Source: Corynebacterium lemuris
GTDB lineage: Bacteria; Actinomycetota; Actinomycetes; Mycobacteriales; Mycobacteriaceae
Assembly: GCF_024919295.1 (NCBI RefSeq)
Contig: NZ_JANWTC010000002.1
Span: forward strand, 124,001 to 188,000
Reading direction: 5' to 3'
DNA length: 64,000 nt
Position numbers and translations under genes: made by a program. Positions 16,198-24,521 of this stretch are shown here, one piece after another (positions within the stretch are counted from its first letter, which is position 1; every line of letters begins with the position of its first letter). The notes beneath the pieces are model-generated. The model was not told the origin of the DNA, did no database searches, and saw nothing but the letters and a program-made list of their open reading frames with translations.

Positions 16198-17913
16198 CTA
16201 CTTCACGTAGGGCAGCAGCAGGCGCGACTCGTGCAGGGCGTCGCGGTAGACGGTCGTGGTGGTGGCACGGCCGATCGGCAGGTGGAAGGCATCCGGCGGG
16301 AGCAGGGAGTTGTGCTCATCGGACATCGGTTCGTTGTTGGACAGCTCGGCGACGAGCCTGTGGCCCGGCATGAACGTGGCTGCGAAGGGGTAGATGCGGA
16401 TGATGTACTCGTTGATCTCGCCCGGGGTGACCGGGGTCTTGGAGGTGTGCGGGTGCACCGGGTTGCCCTCGGTCGAGCGTTCCGTGTCCAGCTCGTTCTG
16501 GCTGGCCTTGAGGTAGCCGGTGGTCACCAACTGGCGCTTACCGTTCGGGGCCACGTCCCACAGGCGCAGGATGAAGTTGGTGTCGTCCTGGTCGATGGCG
16601 GCATGGATGTGGGCGGCACCGGTGCCCATCATCTCGGTCGGCTCGGTGAACGCCGCGGTGGACCAGGAGATCATGGCGGTGTCATTGGTCAACGTCATCG
16701 GCAGCTGGGTGAAGGACTCCGGTGCGGCGTACTCCGGACCCAGCGGTTCCGGTTTGCCCGCGAGGACGTGGCGGGGACGCAGGTAGAGCGGGCGGTGCTC
16801 GATCTCCTTCGGAGGGAATGCGGCGCCGGTCTCGGTGGTGTCGGAACCCTCGACGTGGACGCTGACGGCCGGACCGTCGGTGATGCCGTTGTTGATGCCC
16901 TTGATCCAGTAGTCGTACCAGGCGAACATCTCGTCGTGGGCGTCGACGAAGGGGCGGGAGTTCATCGGGGGGTAGGCCAGGATGTCCAGCTTCTTCGGCC
17001 CCTGCACGGTGTTGAACAGCTCGATGGTGCCGTCCATCGTCCAGCCGCGGCCCTGCGCGATCTGCAGGTAGGTGGGGATGGTGATGTTCTCGGCCAGGGT
17101 GATCGGGTTGCGCTCCTCGTACCACTGCCCGTCCAGGTCGTTGAGGACGATGTCGAACCAGGCCTCGTGGTTCTTCGGGTAGTTCAGCACGTGGAACATG
17201 TTGGGCCAGCCGGCGACATCCGGGTCCTGCAGCCGCTCGGTGACGCGCGCCTTGACCTCCTCGGGGCTGAATTCCTCGAGCATGCGGGACTTGACGCCGT
17301 CGGTGAAGGCCCAGCCGGAGTCGCCACCGCGGCCCTCACGGGCGGCGCGCGGCATGAGCCACATCACGCCGCCGTGGTAGGTGGTCTCGTAGAAGTCGTA
17401 GTGGCCGCCGTTGACGAAGATGGCCTTCAGTGCCGGGGGGTTCTCGGCGGCGGCGAGCACGGACATGGAGCCGAAGTAGGAGGTGCCGATCATTCCGACG
17501 TTGCCGTCGCACCAGGGCTGCTCGGCGACCCACTGGATGAAGTCATAGGCGTCTTCACCGAGTGAGACGCCACCGGCGTTGTAGTTGCCGATGTGCTCGC
17601 CCTCGGAGTGACCGCTGCCGCGGACATCCCCGATGACGTGGACATAGTCTTCCGCGACGACACGGGCGATGTCGCCGGCCTCGATGCAGCCGTCCCACAG
17701 GACGGAGGGGCGGTACTGGGCAGGCATGGTCAAAGACAGTGCCTGGAGTTCCTTGCCGTAGGGGGACAGTGCGATCAGTGCAGGTCGCGGGGTGTCGTCG
17801 GGCTTGTGATAGGCGTCGGCGGCCATGAGGGCGCCGTCGCGCATCGGGATGCGCAGATCCTTGCGCACGGCGATCTGCTCGGTGCCGGCGGTGATCCTGG
17901 TGTAATCGGCCAT
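16198..17913 (-). CDS. CocE/NonD family hydrolase
   Basis: A 571-residue alpha/beta serine hydrolase of the X-prolyl dipeptidyl-peptidase/cocaine-esterase family. The N-terminal catalytic domain shows DVRGSGHSEG and the nucleophile elbow GTSYFGS; the final 220 residues form the jelly-roll domain. Members cleave esters or acyl-proline peptides. The ATG at 17913 has AGGAG nearby; the frame continues 23 codons upstream without family match. There is no signal peptide, so it is cytoplasmic. It is divergent from an MBL hydrolase across a shared AT-rich promoter, suggesting joint use on one compound. Confidence 0.85.
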   Translation of the reverse strand: MADYTRITAGTEQIAVRKDLRIPMRDGALMAADAYHKPDDTPRPALIALSPYGKELQALSLTMPAQYRPSVLWDGCIEAGDIARVVAEDYVHVIGDVRGSGHSEGEHIGNYNAGGVSLGEDAYDFIQWVAEQPWCDGNVGMIGTSYFGSMSVLAAAENPPALKAIFVNGGHYDFYETTYHGGVMWLMPRAAREGRGGDSGWAFTDGVKSRMLEEFSPEEVKARVTERLQDPDVAGWPNMFHVLNYPKNHEAWFDIVLNDLDGQWYEERNPITLAENITIPTYLQIAQGRGWTMDGTIELFNTVQGPKKLDILAYPPMNSRPFVDAHDEMFAWYDYWIKGINNGITDGPAVSVHVEGSDTTETGAAFPPKEIEHRPLYLRPRHVLAGKPEPLGPEYAAPESFTQLPMTLTNDTAMISWSTAAFTEPTEMMGTGAAHIHAAIDQDDTNFILRLWDVAPNGKRQLVTTGYLKASQNELDTERSTEGNPVHPHTSKTPVTPGEINEYIIRIYPFAATFMPGHRLVAELSNNEPMSDEHNSLLPPDAFHLPIGRATTTTVYRDALHESRLLLPYVK

Positions 17914-17985
17914 GTGTGGGCTGCTCCTTCGCGTCCTGCATGGGCGCCTGCCGGGTTCTCCCTCAGGCGTGACATAGAACATATT

Positions 17986-17993
17986 ATTATACT
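17986..17993. promoter_or_regulatory. overlapping divergent -10 boxes
   Basis: The AT-rich run at 17979-17996 contains TATACT (17988-17993) for the rightward MBL gene and, on the other strand, TATAAT (17986-17991) for the leftward hydrolase. Two RNA polymerases could not occupy both at once. No clear -35 is seen for either. Confidence 0.5.
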
Positions 17994-18038
17994 AAAGTGG
18001 TGTTAGCAAGGTTTTCCCACCGAACCCCAGGAGACACC

Positions 18039-18959
18039 ATGACCACTCCCGTCCACCCGCTGATCTCCCCCTGGGGACGTTTCGGCCTCTACACCTTCCT
18101 CATCGACGCCCCGCGGCTGGCCATCGTGGACACCGGCATCGCCTCCTCCCCCGCAGAGGGCATGGCCCCTGAACTGGAGAAACTTGGCCGCAGCATCGAG
18201 GACGTCGAATGGATCCTGCTCACCCACGGCCACATCGACCACATGGGCGGGGCACACGCCCTCTGGGAGCTGACCGGACGCAAAGCGAAGGTCGTCCTCC
18301 ACGAGGCGGACGTGCCCTACCTGGCCTCCCGCCGGGCGCATGTGGACAACTACCTGGGGCTGCGCGCCCAGTACCTGGACAACCCGGACGCGGAGGCCCA
18401 GCAGACTGCCATGGCCCAGAAGGTCATCTCCGGGGAAATGCAGCCGAGCATGATCGTCCGCGGCGGGGAGATCCTCGACCTCGGCGGGGGAGTCACCGTC
18501 TCCGTCCACCACACCCCGGGGCACACCGCAGGCTCGGTCTCCTATGTCATCGACGGCCAGAACGACGTCTTCGTCGGTGACGCCGTGCAGATCCACGGCG
18601 CCGCCAACGGCTTCCCCGGTTACGAGGACCCCGACGCCTACCGTTCCTCCCTGGAGTACCTGCGGGACGTGGTCCGGCCGAACCGCATGTACCAGGGCCA
18701 CCCCTACGGCACTGCCGCCGGCGAGCCCTACGGTGTCGAACTCGACCGCGAGACCGCCCACCGGGCGCTGCAGGACAGCCTGGACATCGAGGCGCGTATC
18801 CGCGAGGCGGTCGCGCGTACCGACGCCGCCGACACCGACTCTCCGTACTCGCCCTACGAAGCTGTCGCCGCTGAGTTGGGCTACGGGAAGGACCCCATTC
18901 TCGAGCCCTCCCCGTTCTTCACCACGGTCCACGGATACCGCTCTCTCGTTCAGGGGTAG
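18039..18959 (+). CDS. MBL-fold metallo-hydrolase
   Basis: A 306-residue metallo-beta-lactamase-fold enzyme. Ligand motifs are LLTHGHIDHMGG (H-x-H-x-D-H), VSVHHTPGHTAGS and VFVGDAV, followed by a late YQGHPYG histidine. This order resembles glyoxalase-II and quorum lactonase relatives, but the substrate is not known. CAGGAGAC lies just before the ATG. It is divergent from the CocE-type hydrolase, sharing a promoter region of 125 bp. Confidence 0.85.
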   Translation: MTTPVHPLISPWGRFGLYTFLIDAPRLAIVDTGIASSPAEGMAPELEKLGRSIEDVEWILLTHGHIDHMGGAHALWELTGRKAKVVLHEADVPYLASRRAHVDNYLGLRAQYLDNPDAEAQQTAMAQKVISGEMQPSMIVRGGEILDLGGGVTVSVHHTPGHTAGSVSYVIDGQNDVFVGDAVQIHGAANGFPGYEDPDAYRSSLEYLRDVVRPNRMYQGHPYGTAAGEPYGVELDRETAHRALQDSLDIEARIREAVARTDAADTDSPYSPYEAVAAELGYGKDPILEPSPFFTTVHGYRSLVQG

Positions 18960-18974
18960 GGGTGGCCCACGGGG

Positions 18975-19003
18975 CTGACAAGGTATAAGTCCCTTCCTAT
19001 ACT
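18975..19003 (+). promoter_or_regulatory. promoter of the L,D-transpeptidase gene (leaderless)
   Basis: CTGACA (18975-18980) and TATACT (18998-19003) are 17 bp apart, near consensus. The -10 ends 6 nt before the ATG at 19010, so the transcript should begin at the start codon. Confidence 0.65.
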
Positions 19004-19009
19004 GGCCGC

Positions 19010-19594
19010 ATGACCACCCAGCGCCGCCCTGTCCCTCGTCGACGCCGAACCGGTTACCTCCTCGGTGGTGTCGCCGCTGTTGTTGCCGCTGGCGTGGCCG
19101 CCACCTCCCTGCTCTCCGCTGAGGAGTCGGCGGCACCCGCGGACCCCACCGAACCTGCCGAGGACGCCCACATCGTGGAGGCGAAGGGGGAGATCCCCGC
19201 TGAGGTGGTGGAGCCCGAACCGGAGCCGGAACCGCCCTTCGACTTCGGGGAATGCCCGCCGACCGCGCGTGCCTGCGTCGACCTGGAGGGCGAACGCGCC
19301 TGGCTGCAGCGGGACGGGGAGGTCACCTACGACGCCGTCCCCATCGGCCAGGGTGGACCGGGTTATGAGACGCCGCCGGGGACATTCCATGTCACCCGCA
19401 AGGTGGAGTACGACGTCTCCTACGCCTTCGACATGGCCCCGATGCCCTTCTCGGTGTACTTCACCAACGTCGGCCACGCCTTCCACGAGGGCGATCCGGA
19501 GGGCGACTCCCACGGCTGCGTCCGCCTCGGCCCCGGCCACGCCGAGCACTACTTCGGCGAGCTGCAGATCGGCGACGCGATCCACATCTACTGA
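19010..19594 (+). CDS. L,D-transpeptidase (YkuD domain)
   Basis: A 194-residue exported protein. An Arg-rich N-terminus and one hydrophobic helix (residues about 15-36) serve as signal or anchor, followed by an acidic Pro-Glu linker (EPEPEPEPPF). The YkuD catalytic motif is HAFHEGDPEGDSHGCVRLG with Cys170 as nucleophile. These enzymes make 3-3 cross-links in peptidoglycan or attach proteins to it. The substrate-recognition domain usual in Ldt proteins is missing, so this is a minimal version. A near-consensus promoter places transcription start on the ATG. Confidence 0.88.
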   Translation: MTTQRRPVPRRRRTGYLLGGVAAVVAAGVAATSLLSAEESAAPADPTEPAEDAHIVEAKGEIPAEVVEPEPEPEPPFDFGECPPTARACVDLEGERAWLQRDGEVTYDAVPIGQGGPGYETPPGTFHVTRKVEYDVSYAFDMAPMPFSVYFTNVGHAFHEGDPEGDSHGCVRLGPGHAEHYFGELQIGDAIHIY

Positions 19595-19615
19595 TTCTGC
19601 GGTCCCGGTGGGGCC

Positions 19616-20074
19616 TCAGAAACGCAGCACCAGAGTCCCGGGATCGTAGCCCTCCCCGGCCGGCAGGAAACCGTGGCGCTCATAGAGGTGGCGGGCGGGA
19701 TTACCCTTCTCCACACTCAGGCTGATGCCCGGCATGCCCTTCTCCCGGGCCAGCGCGACTATCCCCTCCAGCAGCTGGCCACCCAGGCCACGCCCACGGT
19801 GGCCCTCCGCCACCCAGATGCTCAGCTCGGGGATGGACTCCTCGACGAAGCCGTAGCCCGGATCATCAGCGGGGAAGAAACGCAGCCACACCACACCCAC
19901 CGGACCGCCATCCTCAGCCACCAGCCCCTCGTCAGCGGCGACATAATGGGCGAGCGTGGGTGTATTCATCACGTCGTCGAAGGCGTAGCGCGGACCCGCC
20001 CAGTTGATGTTGCCCAGGGTGGCCTGGGAGAGCAGGGCCTGTTCGTCAGCTCGTAGGGGGCGGATGGTGGTCAT
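19616..20074 (-). CDS. GNAT-family N-acetyltransferase
   Basis: A 152-residue acetyltransferase. The acetyl-CoA loop is EGHRGRGLGGQLLEGIVALARE, then SLSVEKGNPARHLYERHGFLP closes the fold. ATG at 20074 was chosen because TTIRPLRADE is the family's first strand; the frame runs 70 codons further upstream through low-complexity sequence that is not family-like and overlaps the region ahead of the PACE gene. Substrate unknown. It is convergent with the L,D-transpeptidase. Confidence 0.8.
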   Translation of the reverse strand: MTTIRPLRADEQALLSQATLGNINWAGPRYAFDDVMNTPTLAHYVAADEGLVAEDGGPVGVVWLRFFPADDPGYGFVEESIPELSIWVAEGHRGRGLGGQLLEGIVALAREKGMPGISLSVEKGNPARHLYERHGFLPAGEGYDPGTLVLRF

Positions 20075-20277
20075 GGTGTGGCCTGCCTCGGGTTGAACCT
20101 CGCCGGAATCTTTCGGGGGAAACCGTCCTCGCCCGTTATGGTACGGATTCGCGGGCGGCCCCGGACACCGGCAGGCATCCGGGCCACACAACCTGCTAGA
20201 GTCTCCGGCGTTGCACGCATCATGGATGTGAACCTGTCTTGAGGCTTCCCATGGATTCCGATTCTGAGGAGGCTTTT

Positions 20278-20712
20278 GTGTCACCGATTCTGCGGCGCGT
20301 CATCTACGTCGCGTCCTACGAGATCATCGCCATCGCATTCGTCACCGTCGCCCTGGTGGTCCTGGGCTTCGGGGGAGGCAGCTCCGGGCTCATCGCCGTG
20401 GTGTCCTCCGCCGTGGCCATCGTATGGAACTTCATCTGGAACACCCTTTTCGAGGCCTGGGAACGCCGCCAGGCCTCAACAAAGCGCACCATCGCGCGCC
20501 GGGTCGTCCACTCCCTGGGCTTCGAGGGCGGACTGATCATCTTCCTCGTGCCCATTCTCGCCTGGATTCTCCAGGTCTCACTGGTGGAGGCCTTCATCCT
20601 CGAGCTGGGTCTGCTGGTCTTCTTCCTTATCTACACCTTCGTCTTCGCCTGGGTCTTCGACCTGGTGCTTCCGCCGCGGGCGCGGGTCGTCGACAGCTCG
20701 AAACCCCACTGA
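20278..20712 (+). CDS. PACE-family multidrug efflux protein
   Basis: A 144-residue, four-helix protein made of two tandem bacterial transmembrane-pair repeats. The repeats open with LRRVIYVASYEIIAIAFV and VVHSLGFEGGLIIFLVP, each with the conserved Glu; the first pair ends in WNFIWNTLFEAWERR, the PACE signature. AceI-type members export chlorhexidine and other biocides. GTG at 20278 is chosen because GAGGAGG sits 6 nt upstream and the family starts just before this point; an ATG at 20251 adds nine acidic residues. A strong hairpin terminator follows. The family is best known in Proteobacteria. Confidence 0.8.
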   Translation: MSPILRRVIYVASYEIIAIAFVTVALVVLGFGGGSSGLIAVVSSAVAIVWNFIWNTLFEAWERRQASTKRTIARRVVHSLGFEGGLIIFLVPILAWILQVSLVEAFILELGLLVFFLIYTFVFAWVFDLVLPPRARVVDSSKPH

Positions 20713-20720
20713 CATGGGAA

Positions 20721-20756
20721 ACCGGCCCCGGGCATCCACGAATGTCCGGGGCCGGT
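20721..20756. terminator. bidirectional hairpin terminator
   Basis: ACCGGCCCCGGGCAT pairs almost perfectly with ATGTCCGGGGCCGGT around a 6-nt loop. It lies between the convergent PACE (stop 20712) and MFS (stop 20768) genes. Confidence 0.75.
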
Positions 20757-20767
20757 GGCGGGTTGAC

Positions 20768-22033
20768 CTAGTTGTCCACCACCACCGTGTGGCTGCCACC
20801 CACCTTGCTGGGGGCGGATTCGCGCAGGAAGAGCGCGAAGAAGGTGGCCACGAGTGCGCCGCCGGAGGAGATGAACAGGGCAGAGGCCAGGCCGTACTGG
20901 TCGGCCACGGCACCGGTGATCACCGGGTTGAGGAAGCCGCCGACGAATTCGCCGATGCCCACCGGCAGGCCCACGGCCAGACCGGCGACAGCCGGGCGGA
21001 CGGACTCGGCGGGGATGACGGACATGGCCAGACCACCCACGCCCATGCCGGCGGCGAAGACGAACACCGCGGCGCCCAGCAGACCGGGATTACCCACGTA
21101 GACGAAGGCCAGGGGAGCCAGCGTCGAGAGCAGGCCGAAGACGATGGCGGTGGGCCTGCGGCCGATGCGGTCGGAGACCAACGGGACGACGAAACCCCAG
21201 ATGGCGGTCCCCACGCCGAAGGCGGCGAGGATCAGGCTCATGGAGCTGGCGCTCCAGCCGCGGATGTTGGTGAGGTACAGCGGGCCGAAGACCTGCAGGG
21301 CGATCAGGTAGACCATGAATCCGGAGAACATGACGATCGACAGCCACACGTTGCGGTTGCGCAGGACCTCAGACAGACCACCCTTATGGTCGGGGTGTGC
21401 GTAGTCGACGGCCTCCGGGGTGACGGCCTGCGGTTCGCGCATCACCTTCCAGATGACGAAGGCCATGATCAGGCCCGGGATGATGGTGAAGAAGAAGGCG
21501 GTACGCCAGTCGAAGATGTTGGCCAGGGCGACGATGATGATGGGGGCGAGCACGCCGCCGAAGAGCCCGTTGGCGGTGTTCATGGTGAATCCGAGGTTGA
21601 AGCCGCGGCGGTGCGGGGAGGATTCCATCGCCAGCACCGACTGGGTGACGGGGATGGTGGGTCCCTCGAACATGCCCATGAGCAGGCGCAGGATGATCAG
21701 GTGCATGAAGGTGCCCACGAAGCCCTGCATGAAGGAGGCCAGGGAGAAGGCGACCATGAGGACGACGAGGTAGACGCGCTTGCTCTTCACCCGGTCGGAG
21801 AGGCGGCCACCCACGATGGAGGCGATCGACCAGGTCAGTGCCGCCGCACCCGCGAGCTGGCCCACCTGCGCGTTGCTCAGGCCCAGGTCCGCCTGGATGA
21901 AGGGCATGAGGAAGTTGATGATCAGTCGGTCGAAGAACACCAGGCCGACGGCGAAGAAGAACACCGTGACGAGTTTGTTCTCGTAGGTCCAGAATGACTT
22001 CTTTGCGGTCCCGGGGGACGTGGTGGTGGTCAT
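20768..22033 (-). CDS. MFS transporter (anion:cation symporter type)
   Basis: A 421-residue major facilitator with twelve helices. The loop motifs GGRLSDRVKSKR and, in the second half, VPLVSDRIGRRPT are the MFS signatures, and the opening FFFAVGLVFFDRLIINFLMPF followed by MGMFEGPTIPVTQ places it with the hexuronate/galactonate-type symporters that import organic acids. It is the last gene of the minus-strand catabolic cluster, 40 nt after the other MFS gene. The ATG at 22033 is preferred to one 9 nt upstream because of the nearby purine run; the choice is weak. Confidence 0.8.
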   Translation of the reverse strand: MTTTTSPGTAKKSFWTYENKLVTVFFFAVGLVFFDRLIINFLMPFIQADLGLSNAQVGQLAGAAALTWSIASIVGGRLSDRVKSKRVYLVVLMVAFSLASFMQGFVGTFMHLIILRLLMGMFEGPTIPVTQSVLAMESSPHRRGFNLGFTMNTANGLFGGVLAPIIIVALANIFDWRTAFFFTIIPGLIMAFVIWKVMREPQAVTPEAVDYAHPDHKGGLSEVLRNRNVWLSIVMFSGFMVYLIALQVFGPLYLTNIRGWSASSMSLILAAFGVGTAIWGFVVPLVSDRIGRRPTAIVFGLLSTLAPLAFVYVGNPGLLGAAVFVFAAGMGVGGLAMSVIPAESVRPAVAGLAVGLPVGIGEFVGGFLNPVITGAVADQYGLASALFISSGGALVATFFALFLRESAPSKVGGSHTVVVDN

Positions 22034-22073
22034 GATGGCCACTTTCGGTTGGGGGATATCAGCGGTGGAGGAG

Positions 22074-23444
22074 TCAGACGGTGGTGGGGGCGGGGGTGTT
22101 CACATCCGGGGTGGCGGGGGCGGACGGCGCCTGCCTCCTGCCGAGGGGGACGAGGAGGAAGGCTGCCGCGGCGATGAAGCCGGGGATGGCGAAGAAGAGG
22201 AAGTTCATCTGCGAGGACACACCCATGGACAGCAGCAGGCCACCGAAGGTGGGCCCGCCGATGGCGCCGAGTCGGCCGATGCCGGAGGCCATGCCGATGG
22301 CGGTGGAGCGGATGTGGGAGGGGTAGTACTGGGAGACGAAGGCGTAGGAGATGTTCTGGGCGCCCATGGTGCAGGCACCCGCGATGAACACCAGGGCGAT
22401 GAGCATGGCGAAGCTGTTGCCGTAGCCCAGGGCGATGATCGAGATGCCGGCGACGAGGAACATCGGGACAAGCACCTTCTTCACGCCCAGTTTGTCAGCC
22501 AGACGCCCCAGCGTCAGGGTGCCGATGATCGCGCCGATGTTCATCGTGGCCATGAAGGTCAGGCCGGCGGTCAGCGCGTAGCCGGCGTTGACCATCAGTC
22601 CCGGCAGCCAGGTGTTCAGACCGTTGACCATGAGCAGGCACATGAAGAAGGCGACCCAGACCATGAGGGTGGCCAGGGCACGGCCGTCGGTGAACAGGGC
22701 GGCCAGCGGGCTGCGCTTCACGGCAGCTGCGTCAACCGGCGCCTCGGAGACGGCGACCAGTTCGGTGACCGGGGAGACCTTGCCCGGGGCGATGCGTTCA
22801 AGGATGGCGTGCAGCCTGTTCCCCCGGCCGGTGGCGAGCAGCACGGCGGGGGAGTCCGCGAAGTAGGGGAGCATGAGCGGCAGCAGGAGCAGCGGGATGG
22901 CGGCGACGTAGTAGGTGGCCTGCCAACCGAAGCGGGGGATGACCACCATGGCGACCAGGGCGGCGAGGATGCCGCCGACGGAGAAGAAGCTCATGACGAT
23001 GGCCACGAAGGTGTTGGCCAGGCGCTTCGGGGCGTAGTCGGTGAGCATCGCGATGATGGTGGGCAGGATGCCGCCGATGCCCAGGCCGGCGATGAAGCGG
23101 AGGCCGCCGAAGACCGCCGGGCCGGGGGCTACCGCGCACAGGACGGTGGCGACGGAGAACATGACGATGCTGGCGATGAGGATGTTGCGGCGGCCGAAAC
23201 GGTCGGCGAGCAGGCCGAAGACCATGGCACCGACCATCATGCCGAACAGCCCGGAGCTTCCCACCAGTCCCGCCTGTGCGGGGGTGATGCCCCAATCGGT
23301 CATGAGGACGGGCAGAACCGAGCCGAAGATGACCAGGTCGTACATGTCGAAGGTGATGATCACGCACGCCCAGAACAGCATCCAGAAGTGGAACGGCGTG
23401 AATTTGCCTTCCGCGAGGAAGGAGGTGACGTTCAGTCGGCTCAT
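22074..23444 (-). CDS. MFS transporter, aromatic-acid:H+ symporter type
   Basis: A 456-residue, twelve-helix carrier. The first helix carries FDMYDLVIFGSVLPVLM, the acidic motif of the AAHS group (PcaK, BenK, MucK); loop 2-3 has GLLADRFGRR and loop 8-9 GRLADKLGVK. This group imports protonated aromatic acids, so an aromatic or related acid is the probable cluster substrate. GAGG stands 7 nt before the ATG at 23444. A hairpin terminator immediately upstream separates it from the hydrolase gene, so expression would need read-through or an unseen promoter. Confidence 0.82.
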   Translation of the reverse strand: MSRLNVTSFLAEGKFTPFHFWMLFWACVIITFDMYDLVIFGSVLPVLMTDWGITPAQAGLVGSSGLFGMMVGAMVFGLLADRFGRRNILIASIVMFSVATVLCAVAPGPAVFGGLRFIAGLGIGGILPTIIAMLTDYAPKRLANTFVAIVMSFFSVGGILAALVAMVVIPRFGWQATYYVAAIPLLLLPLMLPYFADSPAVLLATGRGNRLHAILERIAPGKVSPVTELVAVSEAPVDAAAVKRSPLAALFTDGRALATLMVWVAFFMCLLMVNGLNTWLPGLMVNAGYALTAGLTFMATMNIGAIIGTLTLGRLADKLGVKKVLVPMFLVAGISIIALGYGNSFAMLIALVFIAGACTMGAQNISYAFVSQYYPSHIRSTAIGMASGIGRLGAIGGPTFGGLLLSMGVSSQMNFLFFAIPGFIAAAAFLLVPLGRRQAPSAPATPDVNTPAPTTV

Positions 23445-23464
23445 GTCAGGCCTCATTCAGGTAG

Positions 23465-23503
23465 GAAAAACGGCGCGCACCGGCTTCAGATGATGCGCGC
23501 CGT
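23465..23503 (-). terminator. Rho-independent terminator
   Basis: On the minus strand ACGGCGCGCA and TGCGCGCCGT form a perfect 10-bp stem (23470-23479 with 23494-23503), and the stem runs straight into TTTTT. It lies between the alpha/beta hydrolase stop (23523) and the AAHS start (23444), splitting the catabolic cluster into enzyme and transporter parts. Confidence 0.75.
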
Positions 23504-23522
23504 CACGGGGGATTTTTCAGGG

Positions 23523-24413
23523 TCAGTTGAGGAATCTGGCGGTGTCGTGGAACACCTCGTAGAACTCGGGGATCCACGAGAAGTTGGCCACGAAGCCGTG
23601 GTTGGCGGCGTCATAACGCTTCAGCTGCGTATCCACGCCCGCCGCCTTCAGCTTCTCCGCGTATGCCTCGCCCTCATCGCGCAGCGGGTCGTAGCCTGCG
23701 GTGATGACCAGGGCCTTGGGCAGACCGGAGAAGTCGTCGCGCTTGATGGGGGAGACCAGCGGGTCCGCCGGATCCGCCCCGCCCTCAAGGTAGAAGGAGT
23801 TGAAGGGGGCCAGACCGTTGTATTCCAGGCCGTAGCCCTCGGCGTTCTCACTGAGCGAGGGCCAGCGGGAGGTGTCGAAGTCGAGGTCGACGGAGGGGTA
23901 GTAGAGGATCTGGTGGGTGATCCGGTCGAAGTTGTCGTCGTGGGCCATGGCGGTGACCGCGGCGACGAAGTTGCCGCCGGAGGAGTCGCCGGCGAGGGCG
24001 AGGGGGGTGGTGGCATCAAGCGATGCCGCCACCTCGCGGACCACGGCGTAGCACTCGTTGAGGGCCACCGGGTAGGCGACCTCGGGGGACAGCGAGTAGC
24101 CGACGGAGACAACCCGCCAGCCGGTCTCCTTCGCCAGGGCGCGCGCGACGTGGTCGTGGGTGTCCAGGCTGCCGGAGAAGAAGGCGCCGCCGTGGAGGTA
24201 GACGATTGAACCCCGGGGTGCGTCGGTGTCGGCGTAGATCCGCACCGGGACCTCCGCCAGCGTCGCATCCTCGACGGAGGCCACCGGGGTGCGCTTCTCG
24301 ACGGGTGCGACGTGGCCGGCCTCGAAGGCGCGGTGTTCAGCCGGGTTGGGCGGGGTGGTGGAGGCGGGCGGGATCTGGGCGACGATCTTCGCGATCTCGG
24401 GGTGCAGTGTCAT
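23523..24413 (-). CDS. alpha/beta hydrolase (HSL/acetyl-hydrolase family)
   Basis: A 296-residue esterase of the hormone-sensitive-lipase group. It has the oxyanion motif YLHGGAFFSG, the nucleophile elbow GDSSGG with Ser144, an Asp in TAGYDPLRDEG and the catalytic His in AANHGF, so it should be active. Typical substrates are short acyl esters and lactones. It is third after two phosphotriesterase-like genes and a flavin monooxygenase on the same strand and is followed by a terminator, so it probably works on a product of the monooxygenase. The ATG at 24413 starts a typical LHPEIAKIVAQIP opening. Confidence 0.85.
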   Translation of the reverse strand: MTLHPEIAKIVAQIPPASTTPPNPAEHRAFEAGHVAPVEKRTPVASVEDATLAEVPVRIYADTDAPRGSIVYLHGGAFFSGSLDTHDHVARALAKETGWRVVSVGYSLSPEVAYPVALNECYAVVREVAASLDATTPLALAGDSSGGNFVAAVTAMAHDDNFDRITHQILYYPSVDLDFDTSRWPSLSENAEGYGLEYNGLAPFNSFYLEGGADPADPLVSPIKRDDFSGLPKALVITAGYDPLRDEGEAYAEKLKAAGVDTQLKRYDAANHGFVANFSWIPEFYEVFHDTARFLN

Positions 24414-24445
24414 CTGTCTCTCGTCCTGTTCTTAGGTGGTGTGGC

Positions 24446-24498
24446 GATGGCGCCGCCGCACTGACCAGGCTCCGGGGGTCAGCGGCGACGACGCCATC
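24446..24498 (-). repeat. long imperfect hairpin between monooxygenase and hydrolase genes
   Basis: GATGGCG (24446-24452) pairs with CGCCATC (24492-24498); inside, GCCG and CTGACC pair with GGTCAG and CGGC. It fills half of the 108-nt spacer and could be an mRNA-processing or attenuation element that sets different expression of the two genes. Confidence 0.5.
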
Positions 24499-24521
24499 AC
24501 GTGTGTGGGGTGGGGGACCGA

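Noticed and set aside
22020..24209. A 729-codon plus-strand open frame
   Set aside because: It is antisense to an MFS gene and a hydrolase gene, with low-complexity Gly/Asp/Glu composition and no motif.
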